Source: CSP1-5 sp964558395
GTDB lineage: Bacteria; Methylomirabilota; Methylomirabilia; Methylomirabilales; CSP1-5
DNA: 34,814 nucleotides
Assembly (NCBI GenBank): GCA_964558395.1
Contig: CAZLDS010000031.1
Location: 1-34,814, forward strand
Direction: 5' to 3'
The notes beneath the pieces were generated by a model. The model was not told where the DNA came from, made no database searches, and saw only the letters and a program-made list of their open reading frames with translations. A program made the position numbers and the translations under genes. Below are positions 1-9,200 of this stretch, piece after piece (position 1 is the first letter of the stretch; the number at the start of each line of letters is the position of its first letter).

Positions 1-36
1 CCGACAACACCGTGCGTCGCGATAGTACCATAGGTC

Positions 37-2721
37 TCAATGGATCCACCCCAACATTCGCCAGTAGGGAACGCTAATGGCAACGGCCAGGAGCGAGGCA
101 ACGAACTTGGCCACCATGAGTTTTCGTCCTTGGGCGTGAGAAAAGGCCTTCTCGTCTGTGCTGTAATAGGCAAGGAGATAAGAAGGAGTCTGGTAGGGAA
201 AGAACCACGTTTCAACGGCCATGAGGATGGCAAGAAGCAGGACTCCCGGATGAATGCCCACATCCTGCGCCCACGGAGCAAGGACAAGGGTGAACAGAAC
301 TATCGTCGGAAATTTCCCGACGAAGAAACGCACGAGGTAGACCAGCATGGTCACGGCGACGAGAAAAGGCAAGGGATGAAAAGAGACTACGGAAAGGATC
401 GGACCGACCCATTCGACGATCCAACGGTCCACGTGGAGGGAGGGCATAATAGCGGACAGACCGGATACCACACCCATGAAGAGGAGAAACCCCCAGTCGA
501 TGTCATTCTTCAACCCCTTTTTATCCATGACACCCGTCATCAAAAAAACCAAGAAGGCTCCTAAGGCTACCCAGGCCTCCCCAATCCCGAAAAACGGCTT
601 TCCTAACCACCCCACAGCCGCCAAGACGAGGACGGCAAGGCTGAGCCACTCGCTCCTGCTGAGGCGCCCCAGGACCTCCAGTTGCGTTCCAACACTCTGA
701 GGAGAAACCCGGGGTGTCTCCTCGCCTTTCAGGGGGAAGAACAGATGGATCGCGACCATGAGAACGACGAGGATGAACATCCCTGCCGGCAGTGCAGCCA
801 GCACCCAGTTCCCCCAGCCAAACTCAGACCTCGCCGGGTGGGGCAACAGGCTCCAGCCAAATAAGGAGCTGGTCGCACCTGTCAGAAACATAAAGCTGAC
901 CTGGCTAAAGCCAACATAGGCGGAAAGGACCAGACCGGCAGACCCGTTGGAGCGGGGCTTGAAACCCATGACCTCAGACATCGCTTGACTGACCGGCGCC
1001 ATGATCGCAATCCTCGACACGATGCTCGGCAGGCAGGGCGTCGCCAAGAGACCTGATGTGGCGAGTGTAACACTATATGCTTTGTAATTTGGTTGGAGGC
1101 GCCGCAAGACTTGAAGGGCCACGCGGTACAGGAGTCCGGACTTTATCACCGCCGCCCCCATGCCTAAAGCCCCGAGAAACAAGAACCAGGAACTGCTGGA
1201 AAAACCGGCCAGGGCCACTTCGCTTGGGACGACACCGAGGAGCAGCCATGCAAGCAGCAGCATGATGGCGATAACATAATCATCGAAAACCATAAAGATC
1301 CACAGGATGACCCCTGCCGCCAGCGTGGCCAGGAAATGCACCCCTCGCTCATCGAGGGGTGGTGAGGGGGACATCTGCCACAGCCCAGAGGCCAAGGCCA
1401 CGGCGAGAAACACCCCGAGCCACTGCCTTCTTTTTTGCTGCACGACGCCGCCGCGAGTCTGCGCTCCGAGTTTTCGTGCAACCGTCAGGGCCCTTTCTCC
1501 CCAATGCAGCGCTGATTCTTGCGATCCCCCTTTTTGCTGCAGCACTCCTATTGACTGAATCGCCCGGATGGCCTGCGTCTCCGTTCGCCCCTCTTCCAGC
1601 ATACCGAGAGCGAGGCGGAGGGAACCGAGAGCCTCGGCCGTCTCCCCCTTCTTTTGGTACAGGTCCACCAACTCCTGATAATATTCGGAAGTTTCCCCGC
1701 CTTCGGCCGCCGTGACCTGTTTGTGAGCAAGAAATTCGTGATACGTGCGAATCGCCCCGTCCAAATCCCCCAGTCGAACACAGGCCCCGACCCGCAGCCG
1801 CGCGAGATACCCATGGGAATGCACTGCCTGTGGCGGTAAGGCCTCGAGCGATTTCAAGATGTCTTTCGGTGGCTCGCTTTCCAGGAGCGCATTGGCATGT
1901 GCCTGTAAATGCTCAAACGCCTTCTCCCACGCTTCCGCCTGAATGTAATGGTGAATAGCAGGCGCCCATTGCGCGTGGGTTGAAAAATACGAAGCAAAGC
2001 GGAGATGCAGTTCGTCCCTCGCCTGTTTCGTCATCCTGTGTGCCTGCTTGGCCGACAAGAAATCGCGGAAGTAATCGAGATATGCATGCTCCCCGCTTTC
2101 CAGAACGCGGAGCAACCCGGGGTGGCGTGAAGCCAGAGTGGCCACGCGGTGGGTGGCATCGGAAATGGAAAGCACCGATGCAATCGCTTCCGGGTCGATT
2201 GTCCTCAACGCAGACGTCTGAATCAAAAAAACTTGATCCGGCGCAGATTGGGCGGCAAAGAACTCCTCGATCGCAACGTGTGCAGCGCGCCGATCCTTCG
2301 AGAACTCCTGTTCCGTGGCCGTTAACCGCCGGCTGAGGACCTTGCAGACGTGCAGGCTCAGCGAGGGGTGTTTGGCCAGGAGGTCCTCCCAGGATTCTTG
2401 ACTGAGCTTCAAGAGCACGCTCTCGACGAGGGCAATGACCGTGGCGGATCGCGGCTCCGCGGTCATCAGGGACATTTCTCCAAAACACTCCCCCGGGCCG
2501 AGGACCCCCTTTGGAATGCGTATGTCGTCGTGCTCTACCACGACCTCCGCGGCGCCCGCGTGCACCACATACAGGGCATCCCCCCTCTCCCCCTGCGCGA
2601 CGATGGTCTGGCCCGCCACACACTGCACGGCCTCCAGCCTGCCGGCAATGCGGGCCAGATCCCCACGCGCGAGCCCGGCAAACAGTGGCGTGTTGCGAAT
2701 GGTTGCGGCAAAGTGCTCCAC
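37..2721 (-). CDS. Cyclic-nucleotide-binding / TPR / SLC13-type anion transporter fusion
   Basis: Predicted inner-membrane anion permease under cytoplasmic cNMP control. Domains in order: a cNMP-binding domain (about residues 10-120) whose phosphate-binding cassette reads FGEMSL...PRSATV near residue 82; a helical TPR-like linker (about 130-430); and a multi-spanning SLC13/DASS-like membrane region (about 440 to the end). The GTG at 2721 is preferred because a G-rich ribosome-binding stretch precedes it and it starts after the upstream cyclase stop; an in-frame start at 2802 would overlap the cyclase by 56 bp. The usual SLC13 Ser-Asn-Thr sodium motif is not obvious: the corresponding hairpin reads LPSIVSR. 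The substrate (sulfate, dicarboxylate or other) cannot be told. It follows a nucleotide cyclase by 25 bp, so the two are probably co-transcribed and functionally coupled. It ends with TGA. Confidence 0.85.
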   Translation of the reverse strand: MEHFAATIRNTPLFAGLARGDLARIAGRLEAVQCVAGQTIVAQGERGDALYVVHAGAAEVVVEHDDIRIPKGVLGPGECFGEMSLMTAEPRSATVIALVESVLLKLSQESWEDLLAKHPSLSLHVCKVLSRRLTATEQEFSKDRRAAHVAIEEFFAAQSAPDQVFLIQTSALRTIDPEAIASVLSISDATHRVATLASRHPGLLRVLESGEHAYLDYFRDFLSAKQAHRMTKQARDELHLRFASYFSTHAQWAPAIHHYIQAEAWEKAFEHLQAHANALLESEPPKDILKSLEALPPQAVHSHGYLARLRVGACVRLGDLDGAIRTYHEFLAHKQVTAAEGGETSEYYQELVDLYQKKGETAEALGSLRLALGMLEEGRTETQAIRAIQSIGVLQQKGGSQESALHWGERALTVARKLGAQTRGGVVQQKRRQWLGVFLAVALASGLWQMSPSPPLDERGVHFLATLAAGVILWIFMVFDDYVIAIMLLLAWLLLGVVPSEVALAGFSSSSWFLFLGALGMGAAVIKSGLLYRVALQVLRRLQPNYKAYSVTLATSGLLATPCLPSIVSRIAIMAPVSQAMSEVMGFKPRSNGSAGLVLSAYVGFSQVSFMFLTGATSSLFGWSLLPHPARSEFGWGNWVLAALPAGMFILVVLMVAIHLFFPLKGEETPRVSPQSVGTQLEVLGRLSRSEWLSLAVLVLAAVGWLGKPFFGIGEAWVALGAFLVFLMTGVMDKKGLKNDIDWGFLLFMGVVSGLSAIMPSLHVDRWIVEWVGPILSVVSFHPLPFLVAVTMLVYLVRFFVGKFPTIVLFTLVLAPWAQDVGIHPGVLLLAILMAVETWFFPYQTPSYLLAYYSTDEKAFSHAQGRKLMVAKFVASLLAVAISVPYWRMLGWIH

Positions 2722-2746
2722 CGCGAACCCCCGGTCCCGGTTGGTC

Positions 2747-5023
2747 CTATTTTTTGTGAACTTGCTCAAAGATGCCGTCCCACTCTTCCAGCGGTGGCGC
2801 ATCCTGGTAGATCCGACAGCGTTCTGCCATCGTCCGGGACGGACCGTCCTCCGGCCACAGTGCCAGGGATTGTTGGAAGAGACTCAGCGCTTCGCCCCAG
2901 AGTTGTTGGCGGTACGCCTCCAGCCCGTCGGCATAGAAGCTCAACGCTTTCTCCTGCTCCCGGGGCAACGATTCCCCCAACCGGGTCAGGAGTTCGTAAA
3001 CGCGCACGTGCTGTTTCTTGCCCTTCACCCGCACCATGTCAATCTCTCTCAGGAGGAACGATCCCTCAACCAGACGCGCGGTATTCTCCCCGATGAGAAT
3101 TTCCGTCCCGTACGTCTTGTTGAGCCCCTCCAGCCGCGAGCCGAGGTTCACCTGGTCTCCGAGGACACCGTAGGCGAATCGGTATTTGGAGCCCAGGTTT
3201 CCCACCAGCATGGGGCCCGAGTTGATGCCGGTCCGGGCTTTCAGGCGCGGGCGGCCCATCTCGGCCCACTCTGACACCAGGGCGTTCCGCTGGTCCCGCA
3301 TGGCCAGGGCGGTGGTGCACGCCCGTTCCGCATGGTCCAACTCCTCGACGGGGGCGCCAAAGATGGCCATGAGCTCGTCGCCCACGTATTCTTTGAGCGT
3401 GCCGTGATAGGCGAAGATCTGCTCGGTCATGCGTCCGTAGTACTCGCTCAGAATGTCTATCATCTCGTGGGGCGTATACCGCTCCGAATAGGTCGTGAAC
3501 CCCTCCAGGTCGCTGAACAGCACCGTCAGGACCTTCTCCTCGCCCCCCAGCGTCAACCGGTGAGGATCCTTGAGCATTTCGTCGATCACCACGGGGGACA
3601 CGTAGTGCCTGAACGTCTCTTTGACCTTTTTCCGTTCGCGCTCCTCGGTGAAGTAGTAGTACACGGTCAGCGTCACATGCGTGGAAAAAATCGCCAACAG
3701 GGGGTAGACCATGTTGAGCCACACCCGGGAATGGACGAAAAGCCAGCGGGCAATGACGGTGTACAGCACCACCAGCCCCGCGGCCACTATGACCCCTCTG
3801 AGCGCGCCCATCCGCGGCAGGGCGATCCCCATCATCGCTGCCAGGACAACGATGGCGAGCAGGTCGTAGATCTTCGACCACCGGGGTTTGGCCATGAAGT
3901 GCTGGGTCAGAATATTGTCGATCACCGTGGCATGAATCTCCATACCGGGATACACGGGGCTCAGCGGTGTGGTCCTGAGGTCATGGGTTCCCACGGCGGT
4001 CGCCCCGACCAGCACGATTTTGTCCGTGAAGGTCCCTGTGGGAACTGTCCCCCGCAGGATATCGGCGATGGAGACATGGGGAAAGGTCTTTGGCGGGCCG
4101 AGGTAGTTGATGAGCAGTTGACCGATCTCATCGGTGGGGATGAACCGGTCTCCCATCTGGATCCCTTCCACCCCATAGCGCCCGACCCGGACCATCAGTT
4201 GCGGCCGGCCCAGGTAGTACCAGGCACACAAGACCGCCAGCGGGGGAAAGAGATCCTCACCGCCCTGGATCATGAGGGGCATCCACCGGACGACACCATC
4301 CGGATCAATCGTCGTCGTGAAATAGCCCGAGGCGGCGGCGGATGCCGTCAACATCTCGAGATTGCTCTCGGGGGCATAGGCTTTCATGAATGGCGCGACA
4401 CCCGTGCCCGATCCTTTGTAGCTGACGAAGGGATATTTTGACGCGCTGATGCGCCGGAGCTGGCGGTCTATTTCCGCCTGCGCAAGCTGGTAATCGAGGG
4501 CCGCTTGGCTCATGTGAAAGAAATAACCGAGGATGACGGGGGCGGATGAATTTTTGATGGCGGTGGCCAGGGCCAGATCGTTGTCGGCCTGTTTCTGACG
4601 CTCGGCGATGAAGTCGAGCAACGTCTGATTGGTGATCGCCAGGGCATCGACCTTCCGGCCGAATTGATTGATCAGGGCGAGTTGGGAGTTTTCATCCGGC
4701 TCCGCGAATGTGATGTCGAAGCCGATCACCCGGGCCCCATCTCGCGACAGGATGTCGACCAGGGCGGCGACCTTGCTCCGGGGCCAGGGCCAGCGCCCTT
4801 CCGCATCGAGGCTTTTTTCATCGATGACCGCCATCACGACCGCCGGCGAGGGTTTCAGCGTGCCGCGAGAGAGGAACCGGAGGTCGTAGGTTTTCAATTC
4901 GATCAGATCGAGGAGGGGGGTGCCGAATGCCCAGAGCGTGACAACCAGGAGGGTAGTACCGAGCGTCAGGGTCGCAGGATTGATGGAGAATAGCGCCTTG
5001 AGGGATTGTTTCACATGTCTCAC
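2747..5023 (-). CDS. CHASE2-domain class III adenylate/guanylate cyclase
   Basis: Membrane-bound enzyme making cAMP or cGMP. Residues about 10-30 form a first membrane segment, followed by a large extracytoplasmic CHASE2 sensor (about 35-380). Three membrane helices (about 390-455) lead by a short linker (ERERKKVKETF) into a class III cyclase domain. Metal-binding FSDLEGFT lies near residue 504, the second motif EYVGDELMAIFGAP near 549, and VNLGSRLEG, carrying the transition-state Asn and Arg, near 626, so the catalytic set looks complete. A short helical, TPR-like tail follows. The start is a GTG with GGCGGAG just upstream; no ATG lies in frame nearby. It is first gene of a pair with the cNMP-binding transporter downstream and has a sigma70-like promoter at 5153-5182. 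The cyclase product (cAMP or cGMP) is not decided by the sequence as read. Confidence 0.92.
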   Translation of the reverse strand: MRHVKQSLKALFSINPATLTLGTTLLVVTLWAFGTPLLDLIELKTYDLRFLSRGTLKPSPAVVMAVIDEKSLDAEGRWPWPRSKVAALVDILSRDGARVIGFDITFAEPDENSQLALINQFGRKVDALAITNQTLLDFIAERQKQADNDLALATAIKNSSAPVILGYFFHMSQAALDYQLAQAEIDRQLRRISASKYPFVSYKGSGTGVAPFMKAYAPESNLEMLTASAAASGYFTTTIDPDGVVRWMPLMIQGGEDLFPPLAVLCAWYYLGRPQLMVRVGRYGVEGIQMGDRFIPTDEIGQLLINYLGPPKTFPHVSIADILRGTVPTGTFTDKIVLVGATAVGTHDLRTTPLSPVYPGMEIHATVIDNILTQHFMAKPRWSKIYDLLAIVVLAAMMGIALPRMGALRGVIVAAGLVVLYTVIARWLFVHSRVWLNMVYPLLAIFSTHVTLTVYYYFTEERERKKVKETFRHYVSPVVIDEMLKDPHRLTLGGEEKVLTVLFSDLEGFTTYSERYTPHEMIDILSEYYGRMTEQIFAYHGTLKEYVGDELMAIFGAPVEELDHAERACTTALAMRDQRNALVSEWAEMGRPRLKARTGINSGPMLVGNLGSKYRFAYGVLGDQVNLGSRLEGLNKTYGTEILIGENTARLVEGSFLLREIDMVRVKGKKQHVRVYELLTRLGESLPREQEKALSFYADGLEAYRQQLWGEALSLFQQSLALWPEDGPSRTMAERCRIYQDAPPLEEWDGIFEQVHKK

Positions 5024-5152
5024 CGGCTCCGCCTCATGCCGGGCCAGCCTGGGGTCTACGGGATGATGGGTGGGCTCTCGATGGTGTCCGACGTGGACTA
5101 GCAGCTCCTTTGCCTACCCCGGGTCATCCGCGCCTCTGCCGTTGGAGTTTGA

Positions 5153-5182
5153 GTATCCCCGACCGGGCTAGGGGGTGTCAAG
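5153..5182 (-). promoter_or_regulatory. Candidate sigma70 promoter of the cyclase-transporter pair
   Basis: Reading leftward, a perfect TTGACA (5182-5177) is followed after 18 bp by GATACT (5158-5153). A start near 5146 would give a leader of about 120 nt to the cyclase GTG. It lies just downstream of the terminator at 5252-5298, so it separates the cyclase operon from the FecR operon. Apart from this promoter I see nothing else in 5024-5251. Confidence 0.45.
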
Positions 5183-5251
5183 GGTTCCGACGGATAGGCC
5201 AGATCGAGAACCCATTGTGATCTTAGCCCCTCCGGCCGTATTGTTGGCGCA

Positions 5252-5298
5252 CCAAAAAGTCAAATGCCCTCCCGGGCCGTGCTGTACCCGGGAGGGCC
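5252..5298 (-). terminator. Intrinsic terminator, copy 1
   Basis: A perfect 11-bp GC stem (GCCCTCCCGGG at 5266-5276 with CCCGGGAGGGC at 5287-5297), loop of 10 nt, followed on the minus strand by a T-rich run ending in TTTTT at 5257-5253. It would end the transcript from 9727 through the exported protein at 5532-6176. It is nearly identical to the terminator at 9839-9880. Confidence 0.75.
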
Positions 5299-5460
5299 TC
5301 TGAGTCTGTCACCTGTTGGAGCAGCTCCGCCACCGCGTCAATCGGGGCTCACCGTCCGCTTCAGACGGCTCGCCGCTAGGTGGCCCGCGGCGCTGCTTGT
5401 CTCGGTGTCGAACCAAACCTGCGACCACCCGGCCACCTGCAAAGGCAGACAAAAACCAAG
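5299..5460 (-). other. Strongly structured non-coding segment, possible 3'UTR or small RNA
   Basis: Between the exported-protein gene and terminator copy 1 lies non-coding sequence with clear pairing potential. GGTGGCC (5437-5431) can pair perfectly with GGCCACC (5385-5379) over about 45 nt, and a second local hairpin pairs 5352-5356 with 5364-5368. I could not match it to a known riboswitch, tRNA or small RNA. It may be a processed 3'UTR RNA released before the terminator. The remaining 5461-5531 shows nothing recognisable. Confidence 0.3.
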
Positions 5461-5531
5461 AATGTCCCCCTTTCCCCCTTCATGACCCCTGCAGGCTCAC
5501 GATCTCCAGGAACCTCGGCGGTTGACGATGG

Positions 5532-6176
5532 CTAATCCGGGTTAAGTTCCGTGCACTCACACGTCCCCCCGATGGGCACGTAGTTTTCGTCCCGCTCAAC
5601 CGTTCTAGTGCAAAAGCCCATATCCGTGTCGAACGCCTCCTGTGCGATCGTCAGGGCGCCCGTTACCGAGTCATGACACGGATCGGGGTCATTATTCGGA
5701 TTCTTGGTCTCGGGTACACAGGCGAACCACTGACCGACCCAGTCGGTGTAAGTGATCGCGTCGCTCGGTGTACCGTCGGGCCCTCGGGCCTTGGTCCAGT
5801 TGTTATTACAAATCTCTTGGTCTGGTGTGTCCACTTCGACCTCGACGCAAGCAGTCACTTTCCCCGTTTCGTCGACTTCAAAGGTCTCACTAGTAGCCTC
5901 TATAATGATATCCGGGTGCGATGCCGTACCGAGTACAACCTGCCCGTTGATCCCGGGACCTCTGCAGATTGCTTCGACGGTGATATTCGTGAGAGTAAAC
6001 AATACAACTGAAGCCTTATGTGGGGTACCCGTTAGCTCGGTGCAGATTATAAAGGAGCCCGTAAAGCAGCCCCATGCACCACAAGAGCGAGCATTGGCGT
6101 CAGTATTCAGCATCGCGACCACCCCAATGACCAACAGACCAATTAACATGAGTCGTAACATGACTCGGGTCAACAT
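5532..6176 (-). CDS. Exported cysteine-containing protein of unknown function
   Basis: A 214-residue protein not recognised as any family. Residues 1-30 form a clear Sec signal peptide (basic start, core LMLIGLLVIGVVAML, then an ANA-R type cleavage region). The mature part is acidic, rich in Thr, Val and Asp, and has several scattered cysteines, including CGAWGC at its start and TCECTE near the end, which suggests disulfides outside the cytoplasm. AGGAGG 9 bp upstream supports the ATG at 6176. It lies 107 bp downstream of the FecR-TPR-barrel gene in the same direction and before terminator copy 1, so it is probably the last gene of that transcript. It could be a secreted or surface partner of the barrel protein; that is inference from position only. 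Confidence 0.75.
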   Translation of the reverse strand: MLTRVMLRLMLIGLLVIGVVAMLNTDANARSCGAWGCFTGSFIICTELTGTPHKASVVLFTLTNITVEAICRGPGINGQVVLGTASHPDIIIEATSETFEVDETGKVTACVEVEVDTPDQEICNNNWTKARGPDGTPSDAITYTDWVGQWFACVPETKNPNNDPDPCHDSVTGALTIAQEAFDTDMGFCTRTVERDENYVPIGGTCECTELNPD

Positions 6177-6283
6177 TTGTCGATTCCTCCTGGTGTTTGG
6201 TTGTTGTAATTCATTGCCAGCAAAGGTCCTGCCAGCCCCCTACATCACACAGCCCCCTTCAACCGGGCAGAGTGCTCCGATCC

Positions 6284-9200
6284 TTATGGAAATGACAGCG
6301 TGACTCTCCCAAAGATCGTCCTGGTCGGCTGTATGCTTGCATTCCTAAGGTCGTTATCGAAGAACTGGAAACCTTGGTTGAACAGATTCGTCACGCCAAA
6401 CGTGATGAAACCGTACCGCTTTGGCAGACGGTAGTTGATGGCCATGTCAACTATCCAGAAGGCATCTACACCAGACCGAGGTTCGCCCGTCGCAGCGCCC
6501 GTAAAATCGCCGTCTTGATGGTAATACGTTCCGCTCAGGGAGGCGCCCAACCCGGAAGGGTGAAAGAAAGTGGCCCCCAAAGGAACTCGATGCGTGTGTG
6601 CCTTCGTCACGCCCTCAGGAAATTGCGTATCCCGTGAAAGCTTCTCATACTGATATTCTGCTCTGAGGGCGAACCACGGAAGGGGTGTCCAAAACAGGTA
6701 GGCACGGGCCAGAAACTCGTCCCAACTCGCCTCTCGGGTCGGAGGGTTGGCAGGATCAACAGTGAAATCGAGAAACGGGACGGTCAGATCCCTATAGGTA
6801 ACTTCCCCGCCTCCCCATATGTTTTCTGTGAATTTCTGATCGATCGCCCCCCCATAGTTCCAAGCTTGTGTGAGATTAAAATCATCAAAGAACTGATTAA
6901 ACCCGGCGACCTGAGTCGGCTCGAGGGTCTGGTCCGTGATCAGCGTTCGTTTTACGGTGCTGAAGATCGCACCGCGAACCGTCGTCGATGGGAACGGGTT
7001 CCAGGTAACCCCGAATTTCGGGTTCCACTGGGTCAAATCGCCCCCAGGAAAATCGCCGTACAAGGCGTCAACACTGACTCCCACAGTAAACGTCACATCC
7101 TTGAGCCAGTTGACGTATCCATACCCATAGGCGTTGAAGTGGTGGACTTGTGTGAGTGTGGTCTGGGATACGTCTATGGGACCCGGCCCGACAGGAGGAG
7201 GGGGTAGATCAAGCCCAAGAGTTGAATTGATCTCTCCATCAACGTAGAAAAATCCTGCGCCGCTCGTAAGGTTAAAATACTGCGAACGGAACAGGTGTTG
7301 GGCCTCTGCGCTATATGAACTTTCAGGAATTTCAATGTCAAGAGAAAGAAGCGCAGGCTCGGGAGGCTGCTCATCTATGAGACTCGTATCTTTGTGCTGA
7401 TACATCAATGAGGTGAGGACGGTGGAACCCGGCGAGAAGGCGTGCCGCCCACCGAGGCGGAAGGTCTTCGTCTCGTCTTTGTTCCGCTCACCAGGGAAGA
7501 AGTCGTCCGGAAAGAATCTGAGTCGAAGATCGCCCCTATCGGAATGTCGGTATCGAAATTCCGCTTGAATGCTCGTCTTCGGAGACAGTTCCAATTGTGC
7601 GAAGGCGTCGGCAATGTTATCGTTCTGGTCGGCGTTCGTTCGCCAGCCGTGGCTCTGAAAGTGGTTCCCACTACCGCTGAAGGAGAACTTCTTGTAGATG
7701 CCAGAGACGATACCTTCGCCACCATAGGTGTCCTGCTCGCCCACGAGGCCGGTCGTCTGCACTACAACCTGGTCCCGGTTAAACAGGGGATTGAACTCGT
7801 TAAAGGAGAGCACCCCGGGACCTTGAGCGCTGATGAGGAACAGGTTGCTCTCGGCGAGGAGGGGCTGAATCGGGGTGATGTTGATGGGCTGGAGGAGCTG
7901 CGACTGGAGCAGCTCGCTGACCCGGGCAATCTCGTGGCGGGGCAACGCCGCGTACGAATCGGCCAGAAACCGGTGGGCGGAAAAGTTGCTTGGATCGATG
8001 TTGACCGACTTCCATCCCTCGACTAACGCAAGCTGTTGGAACCCTAGATTGGTGTAGATCCGGGCCTGGGCTGCACTCCGGGCGGCCAGATCCGAATCGA
8101 GCAACAACTTGGAACGATACACCGCGCGGTTGTCGTTCAATTCGACGGCCTTTTGATAGTCACGCAGGGCCTCGACCGGCCGGTTCGTGGTCTGCTTCGC
8201 GATCGCGTCGTAGAAGTAGGGCGTGGGATCCTGGGGGTCTAGCTCTTTGGCGACCGTGTACTCGCGCTCGTCCAACGTCGTGCGCTTCTCTTCGTAGTAG
8301 GTTTTGCCCAGATAGCTGCGGATGAGCGAGTTGTTAGGATCCAGGCTCGCGGCAATCTCAATGTCCCGGCCGCCCTTGTCCAGATCCCCATCCCGGATCT
8401 TGGCGAGCCCGAGGCCCAGCCGCGGGAGGGCCGCGGCCTGATCCAGCGCGATCGCCTTTTCGAAGGCTGCCTTGGCCTGCTTGATGTCGACCTCGGTCAG
8501 ATAGGCGAAGCCCAGAATCGTCTGGGTCAGCGAGAGATCCGGGTCCAGGGCCACGGCCCTCTGGGCGGCGTCGCGGGCTTTGTCGAGGTAGCCGAACGAC
8601 GACCAGAGTTCGGCCAACCGGGCCCAGGCCAGCGCATTTTGCGGGTCCAGCTCTACCGCCTTCTCGAGGCTGGCGCGCGCGCCTTCCAGGTCAAACCGGG
8701 CCTGCTGGGCATAGGACAGGGCGATCCGTGCCGTGGCCGAGTCGGGAGCCACCTCGACGGCCTTCTGGGCCACCTCGAGCGCCTTGTGTCTGTCATTCTG
8801 CACCAGGGCGATGATCGTCTGAAGCGCGAGGGCATTGGGGTCGTTCGGCTTCAGAGCCAGGGCGCGCCCGATATCGGCATTGGCTTCGTCGACGCGCCCC
8901 ACGGCCAGCAGGAGGGACGCGCGATAGCCGAAGAAGCGCGGGTCGGGCACGGTGTCCGGAACCGTGGCGATGGCGTCGAAGGCCCGCTGGAGGTCTCCTT
9001 TCCGGTACGCCTCGAGGGATTGGCGAACCTTCCCCTGCCAGCCCGGTCCGGCGGCAAATTCGTCCGGGCGAAACCAGACGACAGGCGGGTAATACAAGGC
9101 CCACTGCACCGCATCCCGCGGGCGCGCCACCACGCGCAGCACGGGTGCCTTCCCGGCCTCGGCCACGGCCGATTGCCCGCCGGTGAGCGTGAGGCTGCCG

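Noticed and set aside
3332..4441. Long plus-strand open frame opposite the cyclase
   Set aside because: It mirrors the codon structure of the well-supported cyclase, has no recognisable domain, and is typical of antisense frames in GC-rich DNA.
5401..5460. tRNA-like GGTTCGA on the minus strand
   Set aside because: Although it resembles a T-arm, no 7-bp acceptor stem at the right distance and no CCA-proximal structure exist.
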